Shown here piece by piece: positions 8,023 to 16,394 of a stretch of DNA of 64,000 bases. A program made the position numbers and the translations under genes. How positions within the stretch are numbered: position 1 is the first letter of the stretch; each line of letters begins with the position of its first letter. The stretch is from NCBI RefSeq assembly GCF_016918505.1, contig NZ_JAFFPZ010000007.1:1-64000 (forward strand). The letters are read 5' to 3'. Origin of the DNA: Desulforhopalus vacuolatus. GTDB lineage: Bacteria > Desulfobacterota > Desulfobulbia > Desulfobulbales > Desulfocapsaceae. The notes below the pieces were generated by a model. That model did no database searches and was not told the origin of the DNA. It saw only the letters and a list, made by a program, of their open reading frames with translations.

Positions 8023-10518
8023 TTACTCCTGCCTGCGAGTGAGATGGGCCATCAGGCATTTTACCTCGCCATAGCTTATATCGCGTTCCATGGTTCTGGT
8101 CATGTTCTGTTTGATCACCGCCCAGGGGAGATCCTTCAGCGGTTCAAGAGCTTCCAGCATGGGGGCAATGTCAGCTACCGGCAGAACCTCGTCAATGTTG
8201 ATTTCACCCAGCCCGATAAGTTCGGCGAGGTGACTCTCAACAGTACTCTGTTTCAGTCCACGGATGGCGGCGACAGCCTCGGCGTTCTCCCCCCTGCGGA
8301 AATATCCCAGGGTAATCTCGCGGGTTGGACGGCCGTCTTTTTCCTCCGCCGGTTTCTCCCTTTGCGGTTCCCTCCGCTCGGCAAACTGCTCCGGACTGAG
8401 TTGGGGCAGGGCAATCTCGGTTATCCCCTCGGCAAGACGATACTCTTTTATCATCTGCAGCAGCTCCTCACCATACCGCTCCGCCAGTTTCGGGCCAATA
8501 CCGTGAATCTTCAACAACCCCTTATTGCTCACCGGCAGATGAACTGCGAGCTGTATCAGCGGTTTCTGTGCCAGCACCCGATAGGCGGGGACATCTTCCT
8601 CCGCCGCCTTCTCTGTCCGCCACCGTCGCAACCGTTCAAAAAACTCAGGATTGGCGATATCCTCCTCGCGATAAAGCGGCACCTCACTGCCGGACTTGCC
8701 GCCGCCTTTCGGTGCACTCTGCTTTTCAATGGTGGCAGCACCAATGGCACGCAGATAACTGCCGACATTAAACTCCTCCGCACAGCAGGAGACCGCTGCC
8801 CGTTTCACCGCAGCCTCCTCTGCCAGCTCCTTATACAATCTGCGCAGTCGGGTGCGAATCTGTTTGTTGTCGGTTTCAAAAATGATATTATCAAGCAGCG
8901 GCTGGATCAGCTCCGTCATCTGCTTCTGGAACCACACCGACGCTCTGGTGAACCGCTCAATTACCACCGGGTCTTCCACCGGGGCAATCTGCGGATTAAA
9001 CTTTCCGCAGAGCTGGTTATGAAAATTCTCCGCAACGGTAAAGATCTTCTCCTGTGCCTGCCGCTGCAGCTCCTCAAGATCACCTGCACCACCGACCTGC
9101 ACCACCGAGACGTTGCCCCGCAGAGTACCGAGAAAACGGCCGAAGCAATAGCCCAGCCGGGTAAAGTTGAAACACTGCAGCAGGAGTTTCTGCTGATAGG
9201 CGAGACGCGCCGCAGCCAGCTGCTCTTCTCCAGGGGGATTGCTGCGTGTCATTTCACTGAAGAGAGACACCTGCCGATCGGTCTGGATGGCACGCCCGCT
9301 GATATGACTCCTCAGGGTGAGCCCCTTGAAACTGCGGCAGCGGCTCAGCGCCACATAGGTCTGTCCGTGGGCAAAGGCCGCCTCGGCGTCGACAATCAGC
9401 CGATCAAAGGTCAGCCCCTGGCTCTTGTGGATAGTGATTGCCCACGCCTGCTTTAGAGGAATCTGGGTGAAAGAACCAATTTTCTCCTGCTCCAGCTCCA
9501 TTTCCCCGTTGAGACTGTACTCCATATTTTCCCAGCTGATTGCCTCCACCTCAATCGGCTCTTCATCACCCTCACAGAGAACGCAGACGGAATCCGCCTC
9601 CAGGCGGGTAACCGTACCTATACGGCCGTTGTAGAAGCGTTTGTCAGGCCCCGGATCATTGTGGACAAACATCACCTGAGCGCCCACCTTCAGGGAGAGC
9701 CGCTCCATGGTCGGCCAGGTAGACTCGGGAAAATCTCCATCCACACTGGCGCTGAAACTGCGTGCCCGTCCGGGCAGCTCCTCCAGCCGCTGGCGATTGA
9801 TAACATCCGCCTGGTTGTTGTGGGTGCAGAGGGTAATGGTTCCTTCCCTTTCAACCTTACTGGTATCTTCAACGTAACGACTGTTGAGATGTTCAAGGAC
9901 CGCAGGCCCAACGCGGTTATCACGAATCTGGTTGAGCAGATCAACAAAAGTGCTGTCACTCTGCCGATAGACCTTCGTCAGCTCTACTGTCACCAGCGGC
10001 CCGCGTTGCAGCGCCTGCGAGGAAAAGAACCACGGGGTTGCATAGTGCTGACCGAGTAACGCCCAGTCGTTCTCCTTGACCACCGGCGGCAGCTGGTAGA
10101 GGTCACCAATCATCAGCAGCTGCACTCCGCCGAAGGGGAGTTCGCTGTTACGGTAACGGCGAAGGACAAAATCGATGGAGTCGAGCAGGTCAACACGCAC
10201 CATGGAGATCTCGTCAATGACCAGAAGATCAAGGTTGCGCAGCATGGCAACTTTTTCTTTGCGCAGATTATGCCGCTCCTGCGCCTGACCAGGTATCCAG
10301 GGACCAAAGGGACGCTGGAAGAAAGAGTGCAGGGTAACACCACCGGCATTAATTGCCGCCACTCCGGTGGGCGCAGCCACGACCATACGTTTAGGGCAAC
10401 TCTCTTTCAGAGTGTGGAGAAAGGTGGTTTTACCCGTTCCCGCCTTGCCGGTGAGGAAGATATTACAGTCGGTTTCTTCAAGAAATCTTCTTGCCAGTTT
10501 GACTTCGCAGTTATCCAT
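8023..10518 (-). CDS. PIF1-like helicase with C-terminal HRDC-like and winged-helix regions
   Basis: An 831-residue SF1 helicase. The Walker A is FLTGKAGTGKTTFLH, followed by APTGVAAINAGGVTLHSFF (PIF1/RecD-type motif Ia) and LLVIDEISMVRVDLLDSID (Walker B). The C-terminal SF1 motif is QAWAITIHKSQGLTFDRLIVD, then TYVALSRC. Beyond about residue 640 come an HRDC-like segment (ALAQKPL-type helices, LLKIHGIGPKLAERYGEELL) and a helix-turn-helix tail (GLKQSTVESHLAELIGLGEI). This resembles the PIF1-HRDC-HTH helicases found in bacteria. It is expected to unwind DNA 5' to 3' or resolve structures in the cytosol. The start overlaps the pdsS-like stop by 8 nt, so expression is coupled to the two-component system. 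Confidence 0.85.
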   Translation of the reverse strand: MDNCEVKLARRFLEETDCNIFLTGKAGTGKTTFLHTLKESCPKRMVVAAPTGVAAINAGGVTLHSFFQRPFGPWIPGQAQERHNLRKEKVAMLRNLDLLVIDEISMVRVDLLDSIDFVLRRYRNSELPFGGVQLLMIGDLYQLPPVVKENDWALLGQHYATPWFFSSQALQRGPLVTVELTKVYRQSDSTFVDLLNQIRDNRVGPAVLEHLNSRYVEDTSKVEREGTITLCTHNNQADVINRQRLEELPGRARSFSASVDGDFPESTWPTMERLSLKVGAQVMFVHNDPGPDKRFYNGRIGTVTRLEADSVCVLCEGDEEPIEVEAISWENMEYSLNGEMELEQEKIGSFTQIPLKQAWAITIHKSQGLTFDRLIVDAEAAFAHGQTYVALSRCRSFKGLTLRSHISGRAIQTDRQVSLFSEMTRSNPPGEEQLAAARLAYQQKLLLQCFNFTRLGYCFGRFLGTLRGNVSVVQVGGAGDLEELQRQAQEKIFTVAENFHNQLCGKFNPQIAPVEDPVVIERFTRASVWFQKQMTELIQPLLDNIIFETDNKQIRTRLRRLYKELAEEAAVKRAAVSCCAEEFNVGSYLRAIGAATIEKQSAPKGGGKSGSEVPLYREEDIANPEFFERLRRWRTEKAAEEDVPAYRVLAQKPLIQLAVHLPVSNKGLLKIHGIGPKLAERYGEELLQMIKEYRLAEGITEIALPQLSPEQFAERREPQREKPAEEKDGRPTREITLGYFRRGENAEAVAAIRGLKQSTVESHLAELIGLGEINIDEVLPVADIAPMLEALEPLKDLPWAVIKQNMTRTMERDISYGEVKCLMAHLTRRQE

Positions 10519-12727
10519 TCTTCAGCTCTCCCTTTTTCTCCTGCAGTGGCAACTCCACCCGAAAACGTGTATGGCTCGACGTTTCTGAGGAGTCTACCGT
10601 AATAGTGCCGCTGTAGTATTCAACAATCGTCCGTACTATATAGAGGCCAAGACCGAGATGGGCCCCCCCTGTTTTTTTACTGCCTGAATCACGTTTGGAA
10701 ACCATTGAATTGAAAATCTGCCCCTGCATCTCCCGCAGAATTCCCGGACCCTGATTGCTGATAATAATGATCACAGAGGAGACACCGCGCTGCAGTTCCA
10801 GCTCAATCGACGACCCCCTGCGGTGGAAGGAGACGGCGTTCTCCACCAGCTTGTCGAGTACCTGATGGATACGTTGCGGATCACCATTGAAAGGCACCTC
10901 ACCTTCCGGTCGATAATAGATGAAATCAACTCCGGAAAAGGCCGGTTTCCAGCTGTGTTCCAGCCACATCTCAATGGCTGTATCCAGCTCAAAGAACTCT
11001 CTTTGATCCAGACTGAGCATCTCCTGCAGGCTGGTGGCATCGCGAATTTGCGCCAGCAGTGCCTCCAGTCGTTTAATATCAGTCAGCGCCATGGTTATAT
11101 AACGCGATTTTGTCTCTGGAAGGGTTCTGAGTTCTTCAGCAAGATTCTGTAGAGAGGCGGATATTCCCGCAAGAGGGGTACGCATCTCATGCTCAAGGTT
11201 GTCTGCCATCCGTTCGCGAAAGTTGGACTGGCTGCGCAGCTGTTCAAGCATGTCGGCAAGGGTCCGGGAAAGGTCACCAAGCTCATCCCTGGAACGCAGA
11301 GGAACAATACTGCGGATCTTTCCACTGCTGGTGAGAGCACCGGCGGCGTCGCGCCCCACCCGGCGAATACGTGAGGAGAGGCGGAAGGCAAAAAAAATCA
11401 GCGCCAGTCCCGCTCCGCCGAAGAGCAGTACAGCAAGGGTTATCGATTCTTCAATAACTTTGTTCTGCAGGGCGAGAATTGAGTTGGTCGTCTGTTCCAC
11501 CACCACCGCTCCAACGGTAGTGTCAGCATTCTTCAACGGCACAATGGCGGCCATCACCTCCAGCCGCTTCTTATCCTTTTCCCCCTCACCTACCGGAATA
11601 TAGCGGGTGAGGGCCGGCTCGCCGGCAAGGGCCTGGCGAACTCCGTCAAGATCAAGAGTGGAGAGGGCAGCTGGCCCTTCAGGGTTGGCATTGGAGAAAG
11701 AGGTGGTAAAAAGTTTGTAGATCGGGGCCAGCAGCTGCCTGCGGAGTGACGGTGCCTCCGGCGGCGGCGTACTCACCAGTTCGCCGCAGGTGGCACGCAC
11801 CCGTTGATTGGCATCAACGATGGAAACGCGGGAATTGGGACGATCAAGAGTCTTGAGAATAGATTCAATGGTTTCTGACGGACTGATGATCCAGCTGATT
11901 TCCGCATCCGTCCTTTTTATCTTTTTGGCAGTATTACTCTTTTTATCTTTATTACTTTTACGCTGTCTATTTGTGCCAAGAACATATTTTACCGTTCTTT
12001 TCTTCTCATCGTCCACATCGCCGACGGCGAAGGCAAGCCTGGTTCCCACCATCTCCCGAGGCAGTCGCAACTCAACCACATAACCGCCCTCACACAGTTC
12101 CCATACAGCCTGCAGACGCGGCTCACGAATCGCCCTGCGGCGTCCACGCGGAATAAGGTAACCGTTCACCCATCCGGGATGACGGGGACTGATGCGGTAG
12201 AGACGCTGGCGGCCCTTCTTGTCTTCAATGCGCAGTTCAACATGGTCGGAGCGATCCAGTTGATTGTCACCATCGCGGCGATAGACAACCTTGTCGTCAT
12301 CAACAATAAAGACAGCATAGATATAATCTCCCCGCACACCAGTTATATGGCGCAGGCTGAAGGATTTCGGATCCCAGGCCTCCGAGGAGAAAAGGATCTG
12401 GCCCTTTCCCATAGAGGGAGAGGCTTCATCGTTCACATCCGGCCAGTCGTCGAGTTGCCCGTTGAGACGCAGGGGGGATGTCAACGGCGGCAAATAGAGA
12501 ACCTCACTGCTGTCCTCCGGCGGGTGAAACCGCTCCCTGATGAAGAGTTTTGGCTGCGACGCGAGTACCGTGGCCACGGCGCGAGCGGAGAAAAGCAGGG
12601 TCTCCTCCTGAGAACGAAGTAAATCCCGCTTGATCTGTTCACTGATTTGTACACCAATAATCGGTATAAAGAACAACAGCAGAGTGACCAGCGCCAGTTT
12701 CAGGCGGAGGGTAACACGCAGGCGCAT
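10511..12727 (-). CDS. pdsS: Sensor histidine kinase, PDS (dedicated sortase) type
   Basis: A 738-residue membrane histidine kinase. One membrane segment lies near residues 8-28 (LALVTLLLFFIPIIGVQISE). A long extracytoplasmic region contains a carbohydrate-binding-like stretch (RLNGQLDDWPDVNDE). A second membrane segment (AVLLFGGAGLALIFFAF) precedes HAMP, a HisKA box (NLEHEMRTPLAGIS, H at about 514) and a HATPase domain (GGAHLGLGLYIVRTIVEYYSG). The sensor layout and its pairing with the response regulator upstream match the proteobacterial dedicated sortase system kinase. That system normally sits beside a variant sortase and an LPxTG target, and neither is visible here. It lies 11 nt after the regulator gene and overlaps the helicase start by 8 nt. 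The subfamily call is from memory of the family. Confidence 0.8.
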   Translation of the reverse strand: MRLRVTLRLKLALVTLLLFFIPIIGVQISEQIKRDLLRSQEETLLFSARAVATVLASQPKLFIRERFHPPEDSSEVLYLPPLTSPLRLNGQLDDWPDVNDEASPSMGKGQILFSSEAWDPKSFSLRHITGVRGDYIYAVFIVDDDKVVYRRDGDNQLDRSDHVELRIEDKKGRQRLYRISPRHPGWVNGYLIPRGRRRAIREPRLQAVWELCEGGYVVELRLPREMVGTRLAFAVGDVDDEKKRTVKYVLGTNRQRKSNKDKKSNTAKKIKRTDAEISWIISPSETIESILKTLDRPNSRVSIVDANQRVRATCGELVSTPPPEAPSLRRQLLAPIYKLFTTSFSNANPEGPAALSTLDLDGVRQALAGEPALTRYIPVGEGEKDKKRLEVMAAIVPLKNADTTVGAVVVEQTTNSILALQNKVIEESITLAVLLFGGAGLALIFFAFRLSSRIRRVGRDAAGALTSSGKIRSIVPLRSRDELGDLSRTLADMLEQLRSQSNFRERMADNLEHEMRTPLAGISASLQNLAEELRTLPETKSRYITMALTDIKRLEALLAQIRDATSLQEMLSLDQREFFELDTAIEMWLEHSWKPAFSGVDFIYYRPEGEVPFNGDPQRIHQVLDKLVENAVSFHRRGSSIELELQRGVSSVIIIISNQGPGILREMQGQIFNSMVSKRDSGSKKTGGAHLGLGLYIVRTIVEYYSGTITVDSSETSSHTRFRVELPLQEKKGELKNG

Positions 12728-12738
12728 GGGAAGAGACC

Positions 12739-13443
12739 TCAGTTGGTACGCCAGCGGTAGCCCAGGCCGTATTCGGTGCGGATTGAGTTGAAATCCGGGT
12801 CTATTTCACGGAATTTGTCACGGATGCGGCGAATGTGTGCAGTGATGGCATTACTGCTCACCACCAGCCGGGCGGCAGCCATCAGCTGAGCATGAGATTT
12901 GACATGGCCGGGATGTTCAATAAGGGCGTGCACCAGCCAGAACTCGGTGAGGGTAAAGTCTATCTGTATTTCCTTCCAGAAGACCCTCTTCTGTTCGTGG
13001 TAGAGGGTGAGTTCTTCCACCGTGAAGACTTCTTCCTCCGCCGGCTGTACATTGGCCGCCAGCGACTCGACAATCTTGAACAGCGCCGAGATGCGCACCG
13101 GCAGGAAATCGAGCGTTGTGGTATTTTTCGACAGGTAATCCCAGGCACCGAGGCGCAGGCCGCTGACCCGGTCGAGGTCTGAATCTCGAGCAGTTAGAAA
13201 GATAATGGGGATGGTCGGTGAAAGCTGGCGAAGCTGCGAACAGAGGGTAAAACCGCCCTCCATCTCATCTTCCAGCATCACATCGAGTATGGCGAGGTCG
13301 GGCAGATTCTTCTGGAAGGCTGCCGTTGCCTCGGGACGGGTGGCATAACTGTGTACTTCATATCCCTCACGCTGGAGGGCATGAGTGTAGTTGTCACGGA
13401 GAAGATCGTCATCTTCGACAAGGGCAATGATATAACAGGCCAT
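12739..13443 (-). CDS. pdsR: Response regulator, PDS type (OmpR-like)
   Basis: A 234-residue regulator. The receiver domain holds the acidic pocket (ALVEDDDLL), the phospho-acceptor Asp (LAILDVMLEDEMEGG), the switch region PIIFLTARDSD and the conserved lysine (YLSKNTTTLDF). The C-terminal half is a winged helix of the OmpR class (LTEFWLVHALIEHPGHVKSH; ITAHIRRIRDKFREID). The LTARDSD...VSGLRLGAWDYL block is characteristic of regulators paired with dedicated-sortase kinases. It is the first gene of a three-gene unit with the kinase and a PIF1-like helicase. DNA targets are unknown. Confidence 0.85.
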   Translation of the reverse strand: MACYIIALVEDDDLLRDNYTHALQREGYEVHSYATRPEATAAFQKNLPDLAILDVMLEDEMEGGFTLCSQLRQLSPTIPIIFLTARDSDLDRVSGLRLGAWDYLSKNTTTLDFLPVRISALFKIVESLAANVQPAEEEVFTVEELTLYHEQKRVFWKEIQIDFTLTEFWLVHALIEHPGHVKSHAQLMAAARLVVSSNAITAHIRRIRDKFREIDPDFNSIRTEYGLGYRWRTN

Positions 13444-13607
13444 GGCAGCAGTTGTCTCCTCAGGAATTCGAGTATTGTCAAATGTACGACATACGGAAAG
13501 GCTCTTTTTTCAGCAACTCTCCTGTCGTGTAGAATACACTGGATCTCCGCGTTTCGCCACTGCGTCGAGTCCGACCAGGGCTGGTCATTTTTCTTCAAAA
13601 TGTTGTC

Positions 13608-13982
13608 ATACCATTTACATTTTGTATTGACCAGAGAGCGCGACTGCGTGGACATCTTTTTTTGTGATTACGAATGAATAAACAGGATGTAATACCATTC
13701 CTATTAAGTTGTGACCGTACTTAATGCCATTTTCACTTTCTATTGGCGAATGTAAAGGCAGGGGGATGGGAGACAGGAGACGGGAGACGGGAGACAGGGA
13801 AAAGCAAAAGACGGAACAGCGAAAGACTTTTTGCCAACGAATAAAAGCTCTAAACATGCGAATAAAGGCAAAAAAATTTAAAATTAAACAGAGAATTGCT
13901 GTTGTTCTCTCTTTAATTGCATTCTCTGGTTAATACAAAATGTAAATGGTATAAAAAGAGCATAACTTAATAGGAATGGTAT
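13608..13982. repeat. MITE-like repeat, copy 3 (nested)
   Basis: The outer boundaries are ATACCATTTACATTTTGTAT on the left and TTAATAGGAATGGTAT on the right. A second complete element lies inside at 13692-13952 (ATACCATTCCTATTAAGTTG ... TGTAAATGGTAT). The heptamer array at 13768-13795 has four units. The nesting shows that two different end types, one containing CCTATTAAGTT and one containing TACATTTTGTAT, both terminate in ATACCATT. Confidence 0.85.
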
Positions 13983-14023
13983 CATTCTCACAAGGGAAGT
14001 GTGTCACTCCAGTCAATAAGAAA

Positions 14024-14053
14024 GGGCACTTAGCGAATACTCGCTAAGTGCCC
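14024..14053 (-). terminator. Rho-independent terminator of first tRNA pair
   Basis: A 13-bp perfect stem (GGGCACTTAGCGA / TCGCTAAGTGCCC) with a 4-nt loop. On the minus strand it is followed by TTTCTTATTG, a T-rich tail. It lies 6 nt downstream of tRNA-Glu. Confidence 0.85.
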
Positions 14054-14059
14054 TTAATA

Positions 14060-14137
14060 TGGCGTCCCCAACCGGATTCGAACCGGTGTTGTCGGCGTGA
14101 AAGGCCGATGTCCTGGACCTGACTAGACGATAGGGAC
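14060..14137 (-). tRNA. tRNA-Glu (UUC), copy 1
   Basis: The minus strand reads GTCCCTATCGTCTAG... with anticodon loop CTTTCAC (anticodon TTC), a T-arm GGTTCGAATCC and an encoded 3' CCA. The acceptor stem pairs GTCCCTA with TGGGGAC. It is the second member of a Lys-Glu tRNA transcript and is repeated 348 nt away (14408-14485) with identical sequence as far as I can compare. Confidence 0.95.
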
Positions 14138-14150
14138 AAAACAAAATTTC

Positions 14151-14226
14151 TGGTGGGTCGTGCGCGGCTCGAACGCGCGACGTTCTGATTAAGAGTCAGA
14201 CACTCTACCAACTGAGTTAACGACCC
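14151..14226 (-). tRNA. tRNA-Lys (CUU)
   Basis: The minus strand reads GGGTCGTTAACTCAGTTGG..., with anticodon loop sequence GACTCTTAATC (anticodon CTT), a T-arm CGTTCGAGCCG and an encoded CCA. It differs from the neighbouring tRNA-Lys (14499-14574) in the anticodon and a few stem or arm bases. Confidence 0.94.
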
Positions 14227-14238
14227 GAAAACACCCTA

Positions 14239-14267
14239 TATAAAAAGATCATGAAGACTGATCTCAA
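14239..14267 (-). promoter_or_regulatory. Putative promoter of first tRNA pair
   Basis: On the minus strand TTGAGA (14262-14267) is followed after 17 nt by TTTATA (14239-14244), 12 nt before the tRNA-Lys(CUU) start. The fit to a sigma-70 promoter is moderate. Confidence 0.55.
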
Positions 14268-14369
14268 TCGGTGCTGCACTGCAACCATCACTTGTTGTAA
14301 AAACAACCTAAAGGTCTTTCCAAATAGTTGCTACAACTTTCTGCATATTCACTACAATTTTAAAGAAGA

Positions 14370-14403
14370 AAAGGTACTTGGCGATTACTCACCAAGTACC
14401 TTT
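14370..14403 (-). terminator. Rho-independent terminator of second tRNA pair
   Basis: A stem AAAGGTACTTGG / CCAAGTACCTTT with a 10-nt loop. The minus-strand tail TTCTTCTTTAAAA is T-rich. It is related to but diverged from the terminator at 14024-14053. Confidence 0.8.
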
Positions 14404-14407
14404 AATA

Positions 14408-14485
14408 TGGCGTCCCCAACCGGATTCGAACCGGTGTTGTCGGCGTGAAAGGCCGATGTCCTGGACCTGACTAGACGATAGGGAC
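14408..14485 (-). tRNA. tRNA-Glu (UUC), copy 2
   Basis: Same structure as the copy at 14060-14137: anticodon TTC in the loop CTTTCAC, encoded CCA, acceptor GTCCCTA. It is transcribed after tRNA-Lys(UUU), which lies just upstream on the minus strand. Confidence 0.95.
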
Positions 14486-14498
14486 AAAACAAAATTTT

Positions 14499-14574
14499 TG
14501 GTGGGTCGTGCGCGGTTCGAACGCGCGACTCTCTGATTAAAAGTCAGATACTCTACCAACTGAGTTAACGACCC
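14499..14574 (-). tRNA. tRNA-Lys (UUU)
   Basis: The minus strand reads GGGTCGTTAACTCAGTTGG..., with anticodon loop GACTTTTAATC (anticodon TTT), a T-arm CGTTCGAACCG and an encoded CCA. With tRNA-Lys(CUU) it covers both lysine codons. Confidence 0.95.
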
Positions 14575-14584
14575 GGGAGCGATC

Positions 14585-14613
14585 TATATACAAAGTTCCC
14601 GAAGACGAGTCAA
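14585..14613 (-). promoter_or_regulatory. Sigma-70-type promoter of second tRNA pair
   Basis: The minus strand has TTGACT (14608-14613), a 17-nt spacer and TATATA (14585-14590), followed 10 nt later by the tRNA-Lys(UUU) 5' end. Spacing and hexamers are near consensus. Confidence 0.8.
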
Positions 14614-14682
14614 CATCTTTTTTCATTTATTTTGTCTGGGATACAAAATATACATTTCCCGCCAAAAGACAAAAGGTATAAA

Positions 14683-15144
14683 TCAGCCCGCCAGCTGCAG
14701 CATCTTCTTCGCCACCAGCGTACCCGCAATTTTCTCCTTCGTCTTTTCAGCAGCCTGCAGCGAAGCCTTTACATCGAGGGAGCCCCAGCGCAGCGCTTCA
14801 CACACCAGCTTCTCATACTCATCACGCAGACGACGAAAAGATATCTCCACTTCCGGATACTCTCTGGACTCACGAAACGGCAGACGCAGGAAACCGGAAT
14901 CCACACCCACTCGAAACCACGGCACCGCCAGAAGGTGAAACTCGGTCGGCTGCCAGTCATCGCGGCGCTCATCCTCCCCCGGCAGACACCAGCCGCGTTC
15001 CTCATGGGGAACCACGGCAAGGGTACTGGTGAGAGTCAAGGGCTCCATATCCAGTTCCATCTCATGCTCCTCAAGAGTAACAGTATAGCTGAGGGTCGGA
15101 CGGTGGTTTCCCTGCTTCTTTTTGATATTCCAGTCAATGTTCAT
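14683..15144 (-). CDS. Hypothetical protein downstream of metallopeptidase/VWA gene
   Basis: A 153-residue soluble protein I do not recognise. It starts MNIDWNIKKKQGNHRPTLSY and has no signal peptide. The N-terminal half seems strand-rich (LSYTVTLEEHEMELDM, LTLTSTLAVVPHEE) and the C-terminal 60 residues are helical and charged. It ends the minus-strand run after the MoxR ATPase and the metallopeptidase-like VWA gene, with a 47-nt gap. Co-transcription with those genes is likely; function is unknown. Confidence 0.7.
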   Translation of the reverse strand: MNIDWNIKKKQGNHRPTLSYTVTLEEHEMELDMEPLTLTSTLAVVPHEERGWCLPGEDERRDDWQPTEFHLLAVPWFRVGVDSGFLRLPFRESREYPEVEISFRRLRDEYEKLVCEALRWGSLDVKASLQAAEKTKEKIAGTLVAKKMLQLAG

Positions 15145-15191
15145 ATTCCTCTCCAGAAAAGGCCGCCGTCCCCTGCCGGCAACGGAACCCT

Positions 15192-16394
15192 TTATTTATA
15201 GACGCCATCCCCTTCGTGTACACCACGCGCCAGCCCCGTCACCCGAAGAAGATCACCAAAGGGCGGCTTTCGCTCCTCATCGCCAATCTGCACCCACAAC
15301 ACCGGGTAGCCCGGTTCCACAGCAGGAAAAAGATGGCAGCGCAGATCAGTAAGATAGAGAAGACAGGCGGGCTGCAGTCCCTCCTGTTCAATCCGCCGAA
15401 ACACCGGGCGAAAATCGGTGCCGCCCCCGCCGACCGGCTCAAGCCGCAGCGGCAGCTCAGACCGTTCCACTTCCTCATAGCGCCTCACCTGCATATCGCA
15501 GTAGAAGAGAGAGAGGGTCGCGGGATATTGTTCCATGATGGCCGACAGCTCTGCGGCAAACTGATCCATCTCTGTCCGTGAAATAGAACCGGAGGTATCC
15601 ACTGCCACCGCTATCTGGTGCAGTTCACTGTTGATCAGAGAGGGAAAGTAGTACCCCTGATGGATATAGCGGCGGTTGGGCGTCATCCAGCTGTAGTCAA
15701 ATCGCGCCGAGCGCTCGATAAACCGTGACAAAATCTGCCGCCAGTCGAGGCGCGGGTTGAGACGCCGGGCAACCAGTTGTTCCACACCCCGGGGAAGACG
15801 ACCAATCTCCCGCGCCGTGTTGGCCGCGTTGATAAAGGCCTGTTCCCAGTCAACCCCTTCGGCTCCGAGATCTGCCCCCTGACTCTGCAGTGGTGCATCG
15901 CGCACCTCTCCCGCCGCCGGAGTCTTTTCTTCCCTCTCTCTGCCTTTACCGGGACCGTCTTCATCACCACCCCGCTCGCGAATGCCGTCACTGGTCTCAA
16001 AGAGGCGGCTGTACACTGCCTCGGCGCTCATCTCCCGAAATCCCTCAATGAGCAGAAAGTCAGGCGGCAGAGTGAAACCGGCGTCGAGCAGCAGCCAGTT
16101 AATGGCATAGTCACAGGCTATATTCCACAGTTGCACATTCCGCCCCCCGCGGCGCCGATGGTGGCCACAGGCTGGGTGCATCACCAGATGGGCCATGAGC
16201 CCGAGCAGTTCATTCTCTTTCAGGGTGAGGAGATAATCGGGGTTGTAACCAAGCACCTCTCCGTCGGTCCAGGCATCGGCACATCCCTTATCCTCGAGCA
16301 GTTTCAAGCGCAGAGCAAGGGTGGCAAAAAAGGGATGCTGCAGAATCAGCGTAGTCCGAGCCTTCACCAGGCGCTGACGGGCATCACCGCTCAT
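15192..16394 (-). CDS. DUF2201-type putative metallopeptidase / VWA-like protein
   Basis: About 400 residues. The N-terminal half is the putative metallopeptidase domain of the DUF2201 family, with a histidine-rich motif HLVMHPACGHHRRRG and a WNIACDYAINWLL helix. The C-terminal third is VWA-like, with IAVAVDTSGSISRTEMDQF, whose DTSGS resembles a MIDAS metal site. A low-complexity, charged linker (GDEDGPGKGREREEKTPA) separates them. I start it at 16394, where its ATG overlaps the moxR stop (ATGA); an upstream ATG at 16424 would overlap more. MoxR-type ATPases commonly act with such VWA partners as chaperone-like or metal-insertase systems. The substrate is unknown. Confidence 0.8.
   Translation of the reverse strand: MSGDARQRLVKARTTLILQHPFFATLALRLKLLEDKGCADAWTDGEVLGYNPDYLLTLKENELLGLMAHLVMHPACGHHRRRGGRNVQLWNIACDYAINWLLLDAGFTLPPDFLLIEGFREMSAEAVYSRLFETSDGIRERGGDEDGPGKGREREEKTPAAGEVRDAPLQSQGADLGAEGVDWEQAFINAANTAREIGRLPRGVEQLVARRLNPRLDWRQILSRFIERSARFDYSWMTPNRRYIHQGYYFPSLINSELHQIAVAVDTSGSISRTEMDQFAAELSAIMEQYPATLSLFYCDMQVRRYEEVERSELPLRLEPVGGGGTDFRPVFRRIEQEGLQPACLLYLTDLRCHLFPAVEPGYPVLWVQIGDEERKPPFGDLLRVTGLARGVHEGDGVYK

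Noticed and set aside
7777-9456. Long plus-strand open frame of 559 codons
   Set aside because: It runs antisense through the helicase gene and a repeat, shows no protein family features, and its composition reflects the opposite strand.
13768-13795. Heptamer arrays as a CRISPR array
   Set aside because: The units are 7 bp, directly adjacent, with no spacers and no cas genes in the window.
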